A stretch of 64,000 nucleotides of DNA from Rapana venosa (taxonomy: Eukaryota; Mollusca; Gastropoda; Neogastropoda; Muricidae): the NCBI GenBank assembly GCA_028751875.1, contig CM054158.1, positions 14,852,121 through 14,916,120 of the forward strand. The letters are read 5' to 3'. The notes beneath the pieces were generated by a model. That model was not told where the DNA came from, searched no databases, and saw only the letters and a list, made by a program, of their open reading frames with translations. Made by a program: the position numbers and the translations under genes. This document shows positions 26,251 to 41,007 of this stretch, in pieces; within the stretch, counting starts at the first letter, position 1; every line of letters begins with the position of its first letter.

Positions 26251-26506
26251 TCCTCATCAATCTCATCATCAGCACATCATCATCATCATCCACATACAAC
26301 AATAATTACAGAATGTGACTTTCTGTTTCGGGGTGGAAATATACTTTAAACAACGTACGACCCAGGAAATAGTTATAAGATAAATTGATTTAAAAATTAC
26401 AAGGAGGTAATTAAAGTCACCAGTGGAAATACTTGTTTTAATCAGTACGTAAATATAAAAAAGATAACCACTTTCTGGAGAGACTATTGGTTGAGAGAGA
26501 TTTTAT

Positions 26507-26838
26507 TCCCTTCTATTCTAAATATCAGATAAGAAATAAGCACTCATGCGCGTTTTTTTACATCCAATCCCTGTGTGTATGCGCATTTGAAATTTTGCCA
26601 TTGGTTCCCACCGCACACATGACCTACTCTTCGAAAGCAGAACAGGATTTAACATGTGCCAAGTGTTTCTGCGTGTGTTCGCACACGGGGCTCGGTTTAT
26701 AGTCTCTATCCCAAGCTTTGGGGAGAGTGGAGTCCTGCACTGACTTAACTCCAAGTAAAAAATCCCCTTGACCGGATTCAAACCCGGGTCCACGTGGATT
26801 GAGAGCGCAGTTTCCAGACCACTAGGCTATCCTGTCCA
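26507..26838 (-). mobile_element. SINE-1, near full length (copy B)
   Basis: Duplicate of 10187-10518 with the same A-box and B-box, followed by the same AG/GACA tract to about 27000. Confidence 0.85.
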
Positions 26839-26881
26839 CGAGAGAGAGAGAGAGAGGGGAGAGAGAGAGAGAGAGAGAGAG

Positions 26882-26926
<45 letters not shown>

Positions 26927-27767
26927 TAGAGAGAGAGAGACAGAGACAGAAACAGAGACAGACAGACAAACAGAGGCAGAGACGGACAGACAGACAGTTT
27001 TGAAGGGGCTACCCTGGATCAATTAAATCAATCAGGAAACAAGAAATCAACTGATAGTTGTAGTGCTCAATCCTTATCTATCCCCAGTTAAAGTTTCACA
27101 TCAGGGATCTCTGTTATCGTTGTTGTTGTTGCTGACGCTGTTGCTGTTGTAAATAATACTATCGTTATCATTATTATAATCATCATAATAATTATCGTTA
27201 TCATTATTATAATCATCCTAATAATTATTATTATCATCATCATCCTCCTCCTTATCATTATTATCACCACTGTCCTCATTTATTATCGTTCATTCCTGGT
27301 ATAAAGAGCAAACAAGTAAATACACAACACCCTAGTTTTGCAGGAACAAAATTCCGTTAATTTCTAACTTTCTTCAGGCTAAAAGATGGCCCCTAACCTG
27401 CCATCCATGCTATTAGTATGAATAATAAGTAGTAGTATATAGTATCATTACACACGGACTGGATGTAAGAAAGCACATAAGTGCTTATTCCAAATCCTCG
27501 ATATAAAATAATAAAAATAACATAAAAAGAAAAGAAGATGAAGAAGAAGAAGTAGTAGTAAGTATAGTAATAGTAGTAGTAGTAGTAAGTAGTATATAGT
27601 AGTATAGAGAATAGTATAGTAGTAGTAGTAGTAGTAGTAGTAGTAAGAGATATTTCTTCATCATTATTAATAGTATATTGTTGTTATCATTATCATTATG
27701 TTATAATGATTGTATTAATCAAATGATTTATTATTATTATTATTATTATTATGAGTAGTAGTAGTTA

Positions 27768-27820
<53 letters not shown>

Positions 27821-28179
27821 TTCTTCTTCTTATTATTATTACTGTTGTCATCGCCATCGTTGTCATCGTTGTCATCATCATCATCATCCCCAAACTCTCA
27901 CAAACTGTCATATTCTTTTTACTCCTGAGAAATATCTACACCCTGACAAACTTAAACCCAAACCAAGCTTGCCTCTGGAATATGGACACCAAAAGAGCAA
28001 ATCAAAGTACTCTCAACACATGAAGGCACACCAATAACAGTTTCCATGATGAAAATACGTCTTTATGTACATAAACACTACTTTGGACGGCTTGACAGAT
28101 CTTAAGGACTTTTGTTGCAATAAAATCACCATAGGAGATTTTTTGAGTGTTGAGTTTATTACACACTTGTCTCTTACCT

Positions 28180-28520
28180 AACAGGAGGTGTGTTCTGCAG
28201 TAGTGTGTTAAAGCTACACTCTCTCTCTTACCTACCACAGGTATGTTCTGCAGTAGTGTGTTAAAGCTACACTCTCTCTCCTCTTATCTATAACATCCAG
28301 GTTTTCTGCAGTAAGAGTGTTTAAGCTAACCCTCTCTCTCTCGTATCTATCACGAGGTGTGTCCCTAGTGTGATAATGAAACTACTCTTATCTCTTATCT
28401 ATCAAGAAGTGTGTTCAGAGTAGTGATATGAAACTACTCTCTATCTCTTATCTATCACGAAGTGTGTTCATAGTAGTGATATGAAACTACTCTCTATCTC
28501 TTATCTATCACGAGGTGGGG
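28180..28520 (+). repeat. 53-bp promoter minisatellite, copy B (~6 units)
   Basis: As at 11870-12160 but with about one unit more and several small deletions in the middle units. It ends about 40 bp before the TATA box at 28562. Confidence 0.9.
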
Positions 28521-28561
28521 TGCTAATCCCATGATGCACTTCCACTTCCTGAACATCTCCC

Positions 28562-28698
28562 TATATAAGCTGAAGAACTCAGAGTCACACAGAGAAGAAG
28601 GCAAAGCAAGACCAGAGCTGGCAAGAACCCTAAAACTGTGGTTAAAAGAAACCCATTTATTGGTGTGGCACTTACTTCTCAGGATATTCATTTCCAAG
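28562..28698 (+). promoter_or_regulatory. TATA box and first-exon segment (copy B)
   Basis: TATATAAG at 28562-28569 and donor CCAAG|GTAAGC after 28698, as in copy A. The next PARP-like exon begins at 32590. Confidence 0.5.
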
Positions 28699-30957
28699 GT
28701 AAGCAGGTTTTTTCTTTCTATTTGAATAAAGTTATTGTCATGTGTAGTAATTAGGATTGTTTGCTAAAAAGTAACAACTGATTGATATGTTATAAATGAC
28801 TCTGATAATACAATGATGTATACAAAAACATCCTCCAACCCTATAAATTAGCATTCATATCAACATCCCAAAATATATACAAAAATTTATTTTTATGTCT
28901 ACATTTGGTGAAACCTTGGCCATGATTGAAACTTGTGTACAACCAAGTACAAGGGCTAGGCTAGTTACAATATTCAAATGGCATTGTAACCCCTAACCAC
29001 TAATATAAGCCATGTATTATTTCTCTAAAACTTTATATCCACATGTTCTTCTTTTCTCCAATATAATCGGTTAATAGGGAATCGAGAACTGCTATTCCCC
29101 GTGGTAAGATGGAGTTACCTAGGCCGACATGGCTCAACAGCCAAGAAAATTTTATTTTACAACGAAATAGAGAACTTCACTGTATTGAGAAAAATAGAGT
29201 CAAGATCGGTCTTGCAACAATCATATCCATGAGTATGAGCATTCAATATGACTTTTTAATGTTGCTCACTATGGATTTTCTGTCTAAATCAACAATGCTT
29301 ACAATGCAGCCGTTAACTCCTGCCCGGTATTATTGAAATACTAAAAAGAATATATTTGAGAAATTTCATGCAAACAACAATACAAGGGACATAAACCAAA
29401 TCTACAAAATACAATTTAACTAATTTAATAGTCTTGGTAAAAATAGATTTTTTTACCATACAGATTATATATATATATATTAGATATATAATATATATAT
29501 ATAATAAATGCACAGAGCACGTAGTTCACATTTGAACAGGGACAAACAGTTTGACCACTTGTAAGTTCCGTTTCACTGAAAGCAAGCTGAAATCTATCCA
29601 CAAAGCTACCAGATGTACCAAACTTGCCACAATTCATACATTTCCTATATTTGGTTAGTTTTTTTCAATGGGAATAATAATAGGAATAGGATATGTGTCT
29701 TTCATGTATTTACTGTTATTTGTTTAGTTTTTCCAATGCCATAATAAGATATTGGGCTTTATTTAAAAAGAAAAATATTTCAACCCGTTCCTACCGAAAC
29801 ATGTGGCCTACTCTACTGAAGACGAACAGGGTTAGAGTGGTCCCATGAGATCATCAACAGTTAGCACTTTGTCATCATACAACTTGGTTTCAGGGGTGGA
29901 AAAATGTTAATGAAAAGCACTCAGTTAAAATCTTTTTTCAATTTTTATAGATTTTTTTTAAACAAAACATTTCCAAGTTCTTACAGCCAAAATATACGCT
30001 TTGTATTTTTCATATAGATATAAATTTACTAAATGTACGTCCGCAGCGCAGATATCCTATAGATAGGACTGTAATGACCCACATCTATTTCTGCATTCTT
30101 GGCCCCGTTTCGCCTGCTTTTTTCTTAAGGTATAACAATAACAATTCCCGCCCCTACTGCCGAAATTGGATGTCTGGGCCTGACCTTTGTCAGGCGCTTA
30201 ACGTAACACACACATTTTATCGCTCACATATGACTGATATTAGTTGCTTCTGAGGGTTCGAACGATACGATATAAGTCGTTTGGTGGGTTGGTTTCGCCT
30301 TAATTTTGATACAAGTCCAACGGTTTTCGCTTACATATGACTGATATTAGTTGCTATCGGCGTGCACGACGAAGAAGAAGTTGGTTGGTGTGGGTTTGTT
30401 TTCGTCTTAATTGATAAAAAGGCCAAAGTTTGATATATTTATCCCATCAAGGGACAGTACCTCAACTAGTCCCATTCACCGTTCTTGTCCTCTGTTCTCT
30501 TCCTCGGAATAAAAAATTTTGATTTATTTAATTGAATTTTAATTGAATTTGATCCTCCTCTCTCTCTTTGCATGTGTAACACACACATACAACACACAAA
30601 TAATATATATAATATATATATATAGAATATATCTATAGATAATATATAGCTATAATATATAGATATATAATATATAATGTTTGTGTTGCTTGAGTTTACG
30701 TCTGTGCCCTCAAAGTCATATTTCAAATTATATGGTTGTATACATGTATGTAGGCCTTCAATAAGTGGAACCATCACGCCATGTGAATGTTTTCTATTGC
30801 TTTGGATTTGTCCTGTTTCTAAGTGGAATGGACTTGACAGGATCCAACCAGACTAAACATTGTACCATATTCATATCTCTCTATCGCCCCTCACTGTCTG
30901 TCTGTCTGTCTGCCATCCGGCTGTCTGTCTGTCGGGTCCTTCTCTTTCTCTCGCTGC

Positions 30958-31001
<44 letters not shown>

Positions 31002-32589
31002 TCTTCTCTCTCTCTCTCTCTCTCCTCATCTCCTCTGTCTGTCTGTCTGCCCACATGGGTATATATTAACACCCCTTGCACTGCTGGATAAAATTATTGG
31101 TGCTCACAGAAGTTACACTTAATTTCTTAAAGCCAAGAATTTTTAGCTGCAGCTACCTTCCTTCTGTTTTAGGGGTTTTACATGCTTATGAATGAAACTA
31201 GATAGGCAAGCCTATACATTTTTGCTAAGTAGAGACAATGTACAATGTGATTTTTTTTTTAAAACCCAAAAAGACATTATGTAGTATGTAGCCGGAGATA
31301 TCCCACAAATTGAACAGATTCAAACGCCCTGGGGGAAAGCCACCCCACTCTACTCTATTCTCATTACTACTGACTACACCCCCTTTCAATTTACATGCAG
31401 AGACAGCAAATTGGCAAAACAGAGTGATTAACAGGAACAAAGCAAGAGGCATAGTAGAGTCCAATAAGCATCCACTCATTCCACCAATGTTACTTTGGTC
31501 CACTAGCTTTATCACTTCCAACAGCAGACTCCTTTGGTGGTGTCGCAACATTCTTCCAGATGGTTATCAATATCATTCCTAGTAAGGCTAATCACACAAA
31601 GGAATAGTAGTTGGACATGACACAGTTGACAGACACTAGCCTACCTGATGAAAACAGGCAAAGGTAACCAATGATAGTCCATTGATGTTGAACCTGACAT
31701 GCAAAACCATGATCCTATGCAAAACCCATTGCAGTTTACAAGAAAGCCACAATTCCTGCACCCTTGCCCTGTATGGGTTTGCCTGCACCTATTGCCTATT
31801 TACTATTGGCGTAGGCCCTTTTGTGCCTTTAGTCCCTCCTCCCTCCACCCCCCCCCCCCCCCATACCCAATTTCTGCATTGTCAGAGAAAGAGTTGGAAA
31901 GAGTTGTGAGAGCCATCCACCATGTATAGAAATAAATATATATATATAAATATATAGTATATATATATAGTATATTGTGTGTGTGTGTGTGTGTGGTGTT
32001 GTGTTGTGTGTGTGTGTGTGCCGTGTATCTCTCTTTTTAGATGACCACTTCTTAAGGTAAAGCCACTAAAGGTATACTCAGAAGAAGGATTTTGAAAACA
32101 TTATATACGTGTGTTAATTAAAAAGACAACACGGAAGAAGAGTCATGACTTTGACAGACATTGTAAAGTCCTTCAGGCCTTTCGAAAGTCAGGAGGGAAA
32201 GGCTAGATCTGATTTTGGTGGGTACTATAGTATGACAGGGGTTAATTACATGCCTTTTCCAGCTCGCTTCTCTCTTTCTCTCAAACCCCCAGTTGGGGAA
32301 GTGCCCTAGTCTCCTCGAGGCTACTGTGCTTGCTTGTTTCAGCCTACTGAGGTCAGGTCTGCCACGGGCCTCTGCAACACATTCCCACCTCAGAGTTTTC
32401 AAGTCATTTAATCATTGTACAACGGTGCAATGCTGGTGATGCTTGGTTTCCATAATCCCGCTGAACCTGACATAATTACCCAAGAGTTTAACAATGCATA
32501 GTGATCTTAATCAATAAACCCATACTTATAATATATGAAAATGTTCAACTATAGTGTCCATAACGTAACATTCATCTTAGTTCTTCCAG

Positions 32590-34718
32590 AACAGAAACTG
32601 ACAAGAATGCTACAGCTGAAGTGGAAAACCAGACAGCAGCAACCTACAGAACCTGAGGACTCTGCTGTGAAGAAAGGATGCATAAGATCAGGACCACGCG
32701 ACGGCTCGTCCCCAAGGATTGGTGGGCTCAGAGATATGATGCAGTGTTTCCAGCTCAACGGATTTTCGGTCTCCTACCCAACACATGGTTCAGGAAACGC
32801 CCAGGAAAAGTAAGGGATCTGGGATATATATAGATATATATATATATTATATAATAAATAGAATAGATACATATATCGATATAGTAATAAATAAAGTAAG
32901 TTCACGTTTGCCGAAGTGGAATAAGCTACCCTAATCCAGCACATCATTAACTCATACACTCAGTGGTTGGTGTAGGGCAGCCAACAAATGTGCTTTTCCC
33001 CTCCTGTCTATCCAGGCCAACCTAGTCACTGTATCCCCACGAGGCTGCATGCCTTCATCATACTTTCTACCGTTATCCTGCGGTAGCTTCCTTTCGGCTT
33101 AAGCCATCATTCAGCATTCATACCAGTCTCACTGACCCCAGAGGTCCTTCGCACGCAAAGTAGAAATTTTCTCTGTTGCTGTTCCCTAACTTCACTTCTT
33201 TTTCTGACAGAGGGTTGTTTAGCCCTGTGCCCAACCCCCAATCCTGGAGGAAGGTTCCCCTTATCGCCTCTTACGACATGCCCTGGCTGGAGGGCAGGGA
33301 TCCTATTCATGCAATGCTCCACTTTGCAAGCATTCCCCCTGGAGTCCCATCAGGGGTACTACCCTAATAAGTGGTTTTAAAAAAGTTGCATAGGCAAAAT
33401 CTCACAATTGGTGAAAACAGGAGCTCCAGATATATATATATAATATATATCATATATATATATTATATATATAATATAAATATATAATATATATATATAT
33501 ATATATATAAAAAGATAGATGAAAAATGGCAATTTTATTACTCAACTGTTGTGCTTGAACTAGTTAGGAGTCGGTGCCCAACAAATGGTGGGTTACATAT
33601 TAAACGATATTATAAATATATATAGATATATATATCTATATATATATATATTTATAGATATATATATATAATTTATATATAAGTACGATAAATATAATAT
33701 TGGAATACGTCCATTGAATGATGGATGAACAGGATTTACTGTTTAACTTTATGAGAAAATGGTAAGTCTTTTTCGGTAAAGGGTATAAAAATATGGAAGA
33801 CCGAAACCACCAAGTTTTGTTTGTTGTTTTATTTTACTGGTATAAAGATGATTTCCAAAGGGCGAAAATATATGAGTGCTGCCAAGACTACAAACAATCA
33901 TGAAAGCCGAAAATTTGTTTTTAATCTAGCCTAAGTATTACTTTGCTTTCCATGCCGCAATCGGATTGTTTCCTTCTTCTGACTGAGTACTAGTCGTAAG
34001 GAACAGTCGTGATAGTGAAAAGTCGAAGTGATCAATTGGACTTTGGAGCCGATAATAGTGACAAGCGAATTTAGACACGTGTAAATACTCAATCCTTGTC
34101 CGTCTAAAATCACTGAAAGTGAAACGAAAGATACACCGAATAAGAATAACTGATCTATGGCAGTCATTGTACCTGTCAGTTGTTTTTGCCTTGTAAAAAA
34201 AACACTTTTTTTCTATTGTTATTTGTATGAGAGATGAAGAACCTTACAGAGATTATGTATATACAGTTTGGTGCTGGGTGTGTAACTTTTAATCATGATG
34301 ATGAGCCTGTGGTGTATGTGAATTGTGATAGTTAAAAGTAAGGCTATAAATGTGTCTGTGGTGTTGTGTGGTGATATTAATGATGATTGTTCCTGTTTAC
34401 CGCCAGGTCAGTAGAAAAGTGGACCGAAGTCAAAGAGGCCCAACAAATTTTAGACCGAATACACAATGACTCAAGAAACCTGAATGTCAATCTGGACCAG
34501 AGTATCATGGTACCAGGCACACTTACAATCCGGAAAAATTATCAGGATCCAAATTGCACGTTGTGGCTCGCTACTACAGGTACTAGCATATTAGAATGGG
34601 GGAACTTAGGAAGCCTTTTGTGTCTTGGATCAGTGGTCCTGATTTGAAACTATTGTCTGATGAATTATGCACACACACATCTAGAATATATAGATATTAT
34701 ATGATATATATATAGATA

Positions 34719-34750
<32 letters not shown>

Positions 34751-37103
34751 ATATATATTTAATAGACAAAACGAAAGAGTAGCCAATGAAATAAAAGTTA
34801 ACTAAAACTAAAATGTCTTTTTAACAAAAGCGAAGGAAAACAGTCTGTAACCAAATAACAACACTTTGTCATTGCAAGAAAAGCCATCCACAATTGAGCT
34901 AATACTAAAAAAAAATGGTAAATCACCATTAACTTTTTATGGTACGTGTTTGGTGACACCGGTTACATTGTGCAACCTGCCTCAAGTTTTGTCTTGTGGG
35001 TGAACCACACTACAGGTTTCAGCAGAGGATGGCTTAACATAGGCCTGGTACCTAAGCCTTCAGAGAAACCCTCTTCAATTCAGAGTGCTTTTGCTCTCAC
35101 AGGATTAATCCAGTAATTCAGAAGCGAATGCTGCCACCAACATGATTTTATGGAAAAAAAAGAAGATATACTGTAAAGTAGGCTAAAAAAATAGATAAGT
35201 GAAATATTATGCTATTAATTGGAAATCCTGTCCCAGTGATGCAGAAAATCATTTTAATATACACCTGGAGGGTCCAGCTCTGCCCTGGGCTTACCCAAAC
35301 ATTTCAGATCATGTAATCCCCACTGGATAACAATAAAGTTAAAATATAGGATTATAGGAGTTGCTCTCCAAACTTGTTACTTGAAACTAAAATGGATGTA
35401 TTTGAGTGAAGAATGAAAAACAAACTTTGGACTACATATTTCTCTGTTATCCAAGATGCATTAATGTTGCCACAGTCTCATTAGAATCGTTTCATGATTT
35501 TTATTTTTTTAAAATCAGTATTGCCCTTGCACTGTCTTGGTGTTTGACATGGGGATCTTGGGTGTGTCCTGTGCATCACAAGTGACAAGCATGGACTTGT
35601 ACAAAACTATTTAAAGCAGTTTAAGAATTATTTGCAGAAGAATAAATATTACAAGATATGAAGAAATAAAGGAAAATATACACGTCATAAGTACGAATAA
35701 TTGTGCGCTAATACAGGTCCCACTTTAATATGGTCACATTGCAATTCACTTGACCGCACTGTCTAACTGTTTCTGTGGATCCCAAATTTTCAACGTTTCC
35801 ATTAAATAGCTGCCTATTCATTTGCTAGTAATGCAAGTCTGAACAATGTGCCAAGCATCATCATTAAAGTAATAAAGTGTGAGCTAGCAGTAATAATTTT
35901 GCAGCTTTTTTTGTGTTTTACAGTATGTAAACTTTATATACATGTTATTGTGGACAATGTCTCTACAAGTAGACAGCAGATTTCAGTGTTGGTGCAGCGT
36001 CCCGTTTTTCAGCAAACAGATTTCAATGATGATTTTGGTCCATAAATTCAGCAAATCGATTTCAGTGATTGTGGTCCATTTTCAGCAAGAGTAAAGACAC
36101 AAAAACTAGATTTCAGTGATTTGTGACTTTGGGTCCAAGTTTCAGAAGGGAGCCTGGTCAATCATTCATTGATTTAACATGCCGAGCCAAGACATTGTGT
36201 AGCAGTTGGACTCTCGCATGTTTCAAGCAGAAACAGAAGATGGAGAGAAGTGGGGAAGAGCGGAGGTGGAGAACAAGACTGTTTCCACGTCACACACCCT
36301 ACAACATCGACAGCATCTGTGAACAAGGCGTCCATCACGGACAAGCCAGCGGAAAAATGGCTCTTTCCATGGGGAAAGTGAGATTTTGATGATCATTTTT
36401 CTTTTTTAGTGAATTCGTTGGTTTTGTTAACAGGTCACAGGGTCTTTCCTAAATAATTCACCATAGATAAACTTGACTTCCCGTTTGAACTCCTTTAGGA
36501 GTTGGTGGGTTCTCAGGCATCACAAGAAATCTCAGAAGGGGCAGGGAGGGGGGGGGAGTTAAATCATGAAACTGGTAAGGAATGACAAACCTCTTCCATG
36601 TCAATTACGTCCATTCACAGCGTTACCTCGCAGTTCATCCACTAGGTAGCAAGTGAACTCCTCTGTTGAAAGAAGGGGACGCAAACTCCCAACATCTTGT
36701 CGCCACACTAAAAAAAACCCAGTCGCCTGTAAAACGAAAACGAGCCATTCGCTGCTGGTGGGAACAGATAAACTTCAAAAAACGCGTGCATACTGAGTCA
36801 TGTTTACACATCATCCCGGGAGTTGGAATGCAGGCTAACTTTAAATGGTCACTTGGTGGACACAGTCCCATAGCAAAAAAAAACCGAACCCCAAAATCTT
36901 AACATTGGTGAATCTAGGCAAGAAACAAAAACGAAAATAAAAACAATACAAAATTCCCAACTGCTACCACCACCGTAAAAGGCGCACATCTCTTGATTAA
37001 TTTGAATGTTGTTTTTCCTTTGTAGGTATCTACTTTGCACAGGACAGCGTCTTGGCACTAAATTACACCAGGGAAAGCTGTGTCATTCCAAATCCAATGA
37101 TTT
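32590..37103 (+). pseudogene. PARP-like exon set without terminal exon (copy B)
   Basis: Exons matching copy A: A at 32590-32809, B at 34407-34579, the HG-less PARP exon at 36231-36377 and the GIYFA exon at 37026-37103. The GIYFA exon is 78 bp and keeps the frame RESCVIPNPMI up to its donor. No sequence like the terminal QAYPEY exon follows before 64000 on this strand, so the set is 3'-truncated. Introns contain TA, GT and CT microsatellites and unrecognised repeats. Confidence 0.6.
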
Positions 37104-37654
37104 GTAAGTTCTCCAAATGTCCTGTATGTGGTGTGGTGTGGTGTGGTGTGTGTGTCAAAGTCAAATTTTTATTTTCAGATGGAACATTGAATAAGCAGTC
37201 ATTAGCTTTTTTCAACAAGCCATCTATCTAAAGAAAAAAAGAGAAAAAATATATATATATATCGCCTCTCTGGACCTATGCTGGGTGTCTGTCCACCATA
37301 TCCAAACCTTGATATTTCATTAAAAAAGGGAGAAAGTACTGAAGGGTGGGTGTGTCAGCAAGACAGGAACCAGACGGGGTGCTGGTAGGGGGCAGATGTC
37401 TTTCAGAAAATGTCCACAGAGAATCAATATAGTTTAATATGCACATTAAAGATCATGTCAACATTGGACGGGTTACGGAAACATGACTTACGAAGCATAA
37501 CAGTTCTTAAATCGAAAATCTTTGTTGGGACATAATATAACCTAAACCACAACTACACCAACAACAACTAGCCAGGACCACTCTTGTTCCCATGGGTTCA
37601 TTTTAACATGCAGTAACTACATTGTACACAAGATCTCAGTTTATTGCTTTATCT

Positions 37655-37830
37655 GAAAGACCAGCACCCAGACGACCACTCAGATATGAGTGGGCTGGGA
37701 AACAAATTTATATTTTGGTTCAAACAGGTTTTGAACTTTTTTTAATGGGTTTTGAACTCACCACTTCTTGCTTTCTAGACTGGTGCTGACACCTGGACCA
37801 ACACTCCACACCCCCTTTCGGCCTAAGGAT
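37655..37830 (-). mobile_element. Possible third tRNA-derived SINE fragment
   Basis: On the minus strand a head-like TGGTCCAGGTGTCAGCACC is followed by GTGAGTTCAAAACCC, which resembles a B box. The body does not match SINE-1 or SINE-2. The stretch 37430-38280 around it shows no other feature. Confidence 0.35.
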
Positions 37831-38299
37831 ATAATTATTACAGGGCTGTCAGTTTGTTGACCAAGTGGGGATTTTGTTGACACAAGAGACAACCAGGGTT
37901 TTGTTGACACAAGCAGGGATTTTGAGTCACCAGCCTTTTGGGGTCCCAGGGTAGTCCTGTCTGTCCTTAGGGTGTTTTGTGTGTGTAGTGTCAGAAGTCA
38001 TCACACCCTGAAGTAAGCCATCAGAGGTAAGACTACTTGTGCCTATGTGCCGTGGGCAAAAACAAAGACACAGGCACAGACACATAGACTAGACACAGAC
38101 ACATGTGTACCTGGGCCCTGGCACACTCACTCCAACACACACACATGTGCCCAAGCGCACACGCACATGCAGGCACACACGAATACTCACACAGGCATAT
38201 AATCCTTCACGCATATTATGTGAAGAAAGAATTACCTTAAAAAAAGATAAAAAGCAAAAACTCATAGAATATCAGGAAATTTGTTAGCATGGTCACACT

Positions 38300-38633
38300 T
38301 AAACACACACATCCACCACACCACACCACACCACAGCAGAACACACACACACATACGCACATATCCACCACACCACAATACAACACAGCAGAACACTCAC
38401 ACACAACTACCACACCACATCACACCACAACACAACACAGCAGAACAAACACACATACACACAACTACCACACACACCACAACACAGCAGAAAACACACA
38501 CATACCTACCACACCATACAACACCACACCACAGCACAACACAGCAGAACACAAACACAACTACCACACCACACCACAGCACAACACAGCAGAACAAACA
38601 CAAAACTACCACACCACACCACACCACACACAC

Positions 38634-38668
<35 letters not shown>

Positions 38669-38935
38669 CTACCACATCACACCACACCACACCACAACAC
38701 AGCTGAACACAAACACAACTACCACACAACACCACACCATAACACAACTCAGAAAAACACACACACACACAACTACCACACTACACCATACCACAGCACA
38801 ACACAGCAGAACAGACACACACACAACTACCACACCACAATGCAACACAACATAACACACACAACTACCACACCACACCACAACACAGCATAACACACAC
38901 ACAATTACCACACCACACCATAACACAATAATAAT
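38300..38935. repeat. CA-rich minisatellite
   Basis: Irregular units of about 45-65 bp built from CACACAACTACCACACCAC and ACAACACAGCAGAACA. The open frames across it are repeat translations (His/Thr or Val/Cys only). Confidence 0.9.
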
Positions 38936-38937
38936 AA

Positions 38938-39184
<247 letters not shown>

Positions 39185-39245
39185 CAACACTTAGAAGGTG
39201 AAAGATGCTGTTGAAAATTAGGGACAGATATGTGGGGGGAAAGTC

Positions 39246-39641
39246 TCAGGTAGGAAATAAGTGTGTTTTGAGGCTGGATTTGAAGGAATCAAGTAAAGGC
39301 TTTTGACGAAGTGAAAGAGGGAGGTCATTCCAGGTGGATGGACCAGAAACAGAGAAGGAGCGACGGACAACAGTGGTTTGTTTGAATCTGGGTGTTCGAA
39401 AGCACAAAGTATCTGTGGTGTACAGGTGAAGACAGTTACAGAGATAAGAGGGTGCAGATTTGTGGAGACATTTGAAACAGAGGGTATTGATTTTATACTC
39501 CAGTCTTTGTGAGACAGGCAACCAGTGAACAGATCGCAGAAGAGGAGTGATGTGTTCAGATTTTTTCTTTCTGAGGACCAGTCGAGCTGCAGAGTTTTGT
39601 ATGCGTTGAAGAAAGTGGATAGATATGCTGGTAGGGCCCCA
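39246..39641 (-). pseudogene. LINE RT C-terminal region, cut by gap
   Basis: The minus-strand frame reads FLQRIQNSAARLVLRKKK, ITPLLRSVHWLPVSQRLEYK, a SAPSYL block, FSVSGPSTWNDLPLSLR and FKSSLKTHLFPT, then a stop. This is the conserved C-terminal tail of many LINE ORF2 proteins (RLQRVQNAAARL..HWLPV..RI.FK...WN.LP..IR). It is not the same LINE as the one at 0.3-4.7 kb. The 5' side runs into the 500-N gap. Confidence 0.8.
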
Positions 39642-40141
39642 NNNNNNNNNNNNNNNNNNNNNNNNNNNNNNNNNNNNNNNNNNNNNNNNNNNNNNNNNNN
39701 NNNNNNNNNNNNNNNNNNNNNNNNNNNNNNNNNNNNNNNNNNNNNNNNNNNNNNNNNNNNNNNNNNNNNNNNNNNNNNNNNNNNNNNNNNNNNNNNNNNN
39801 NNNNNNNNNNNNNNNNNNNNNNNNNNNNNNNNNNNNNNNNNNNNNNNNNNNNNNNNNNNNNNNNNNNNNNNNNNNNNNNNNNNNNNNNNNNNNNNNNNNN
39901 NNNNNNNNNNNNNNNNNNNNNNNNNNNNNNNNNNNNNNNNNNNNNNNNNNNNNNNNNNNNNNNNNNNNNNNNNNNNNNNNNNNNNNNNNNNNNNNNNNNN
40001 NNNNNNNNNNNNNNNNNNNNNNNNNNNNNNNNNNNNNNNNNNNNNNNNNNNNNNNNNNNNNNNNNNNNNNNNNNNNNNNNNNNNNNNNNNNNNNNNNNNN
40101 NNNNNNNNNNNNNNNNNNNNNNNNNNNNNNNNNNNNNNNNN
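39642..40141. other. Assembly gap (500 N)
   Basis: Exactly 500 N. Apparent frames that run across it are meaningless. CA-repeat sequence follows to about 40275. Confidence 1.
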
Positions 40142-40555
40142 CACACCACAACCACACCCATACGCAAACACACAACACAACACACACAAACACCACACAC
40201 ACACACACACACGTACGCAAACTCACACACACACGCACACACACACACACGTGCGCAAACACACAAACACACACAGTCCCATAGGACATTTGTTATAGTT
40301 ACATTAACGTTAATGACTTGTTTTTGTTTGTTTGCTTTTTGTTGTTTTTTTTAAATTCCTGTTGCATTGCCAAGTTTTTCAAGATTTTTTTTTATCACCA
40401 CATCCACATCTCCCGGGTTTTTTTGTGTTTTTTTTTGTTTTGGTTTGGTTTTTTGGGGGGTGGGGCGTCTAATATCACTAAAAGTGAACAGACGTAAAAT
40501 TGAAGTCAACAACAACAACAACAAACACACACACACACACACGTGCGCGCCAACA

Positions 40556-40670
40556 CGCTTAAGTGGAGATAAAGGGTGCTTGATGTTGAAAAGTTAGGAC
40601 CAGATACAAGTGAGGGGAAAGTCTGGGTAGGAAATAAGTGCAGTTTTGAGGCTGGATTTGTGTTGAAGCC
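40556..40670 (-). mobile_element. 3' end fragment of the same LINE as at 39.2 kb
   Basis: ACGCTTAAGTGGAGATAAAG and the following 100 bases match the stretch next to the LINE stop codon at 39187-39285 (GTAGGAAATAAGTG, TTTTGAGGCTGGATTTG). Both copies are preceded by a CA tract. The truncation falls within the coding end. Confidence 0.6.
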
Positions 40671-41007
40671 CATGTCATGACATGACAGACTCTCAACAGA
40701 GTAACACTTTTCTGCTGTGTCGTTACTAATGTTTTTCCTCCTTACATGGCTAAACTCCTTACTGCTCCTGTTAGATTAAAACAAAAACTTTTTTTTATTT
40801 TATGAAAGAAGCTGAGTTTGATCAGAGGTTGCCATCAATTCTTTGGCCACAAAAAGTATGAATGTGGTAGATACAGCTCAGCAAGTGAGTGACTGTGACT
40901 ATGAAGGGAAAAAATCGATTGCAGTGTCAGAAAATTGGCTATAAATGTATATGGTTATGTACTTTTGTGGTCAGTCCTATACAGAAATTTAAGAAGGAAG
41001 GTGGCAG

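Noticed and set aside
39218..40298. Long frames across 39642-40141 on both strands
   Set aside because: They consist mostly of N; only the short LINE segment on the minus strand next to the gap is meaningful.
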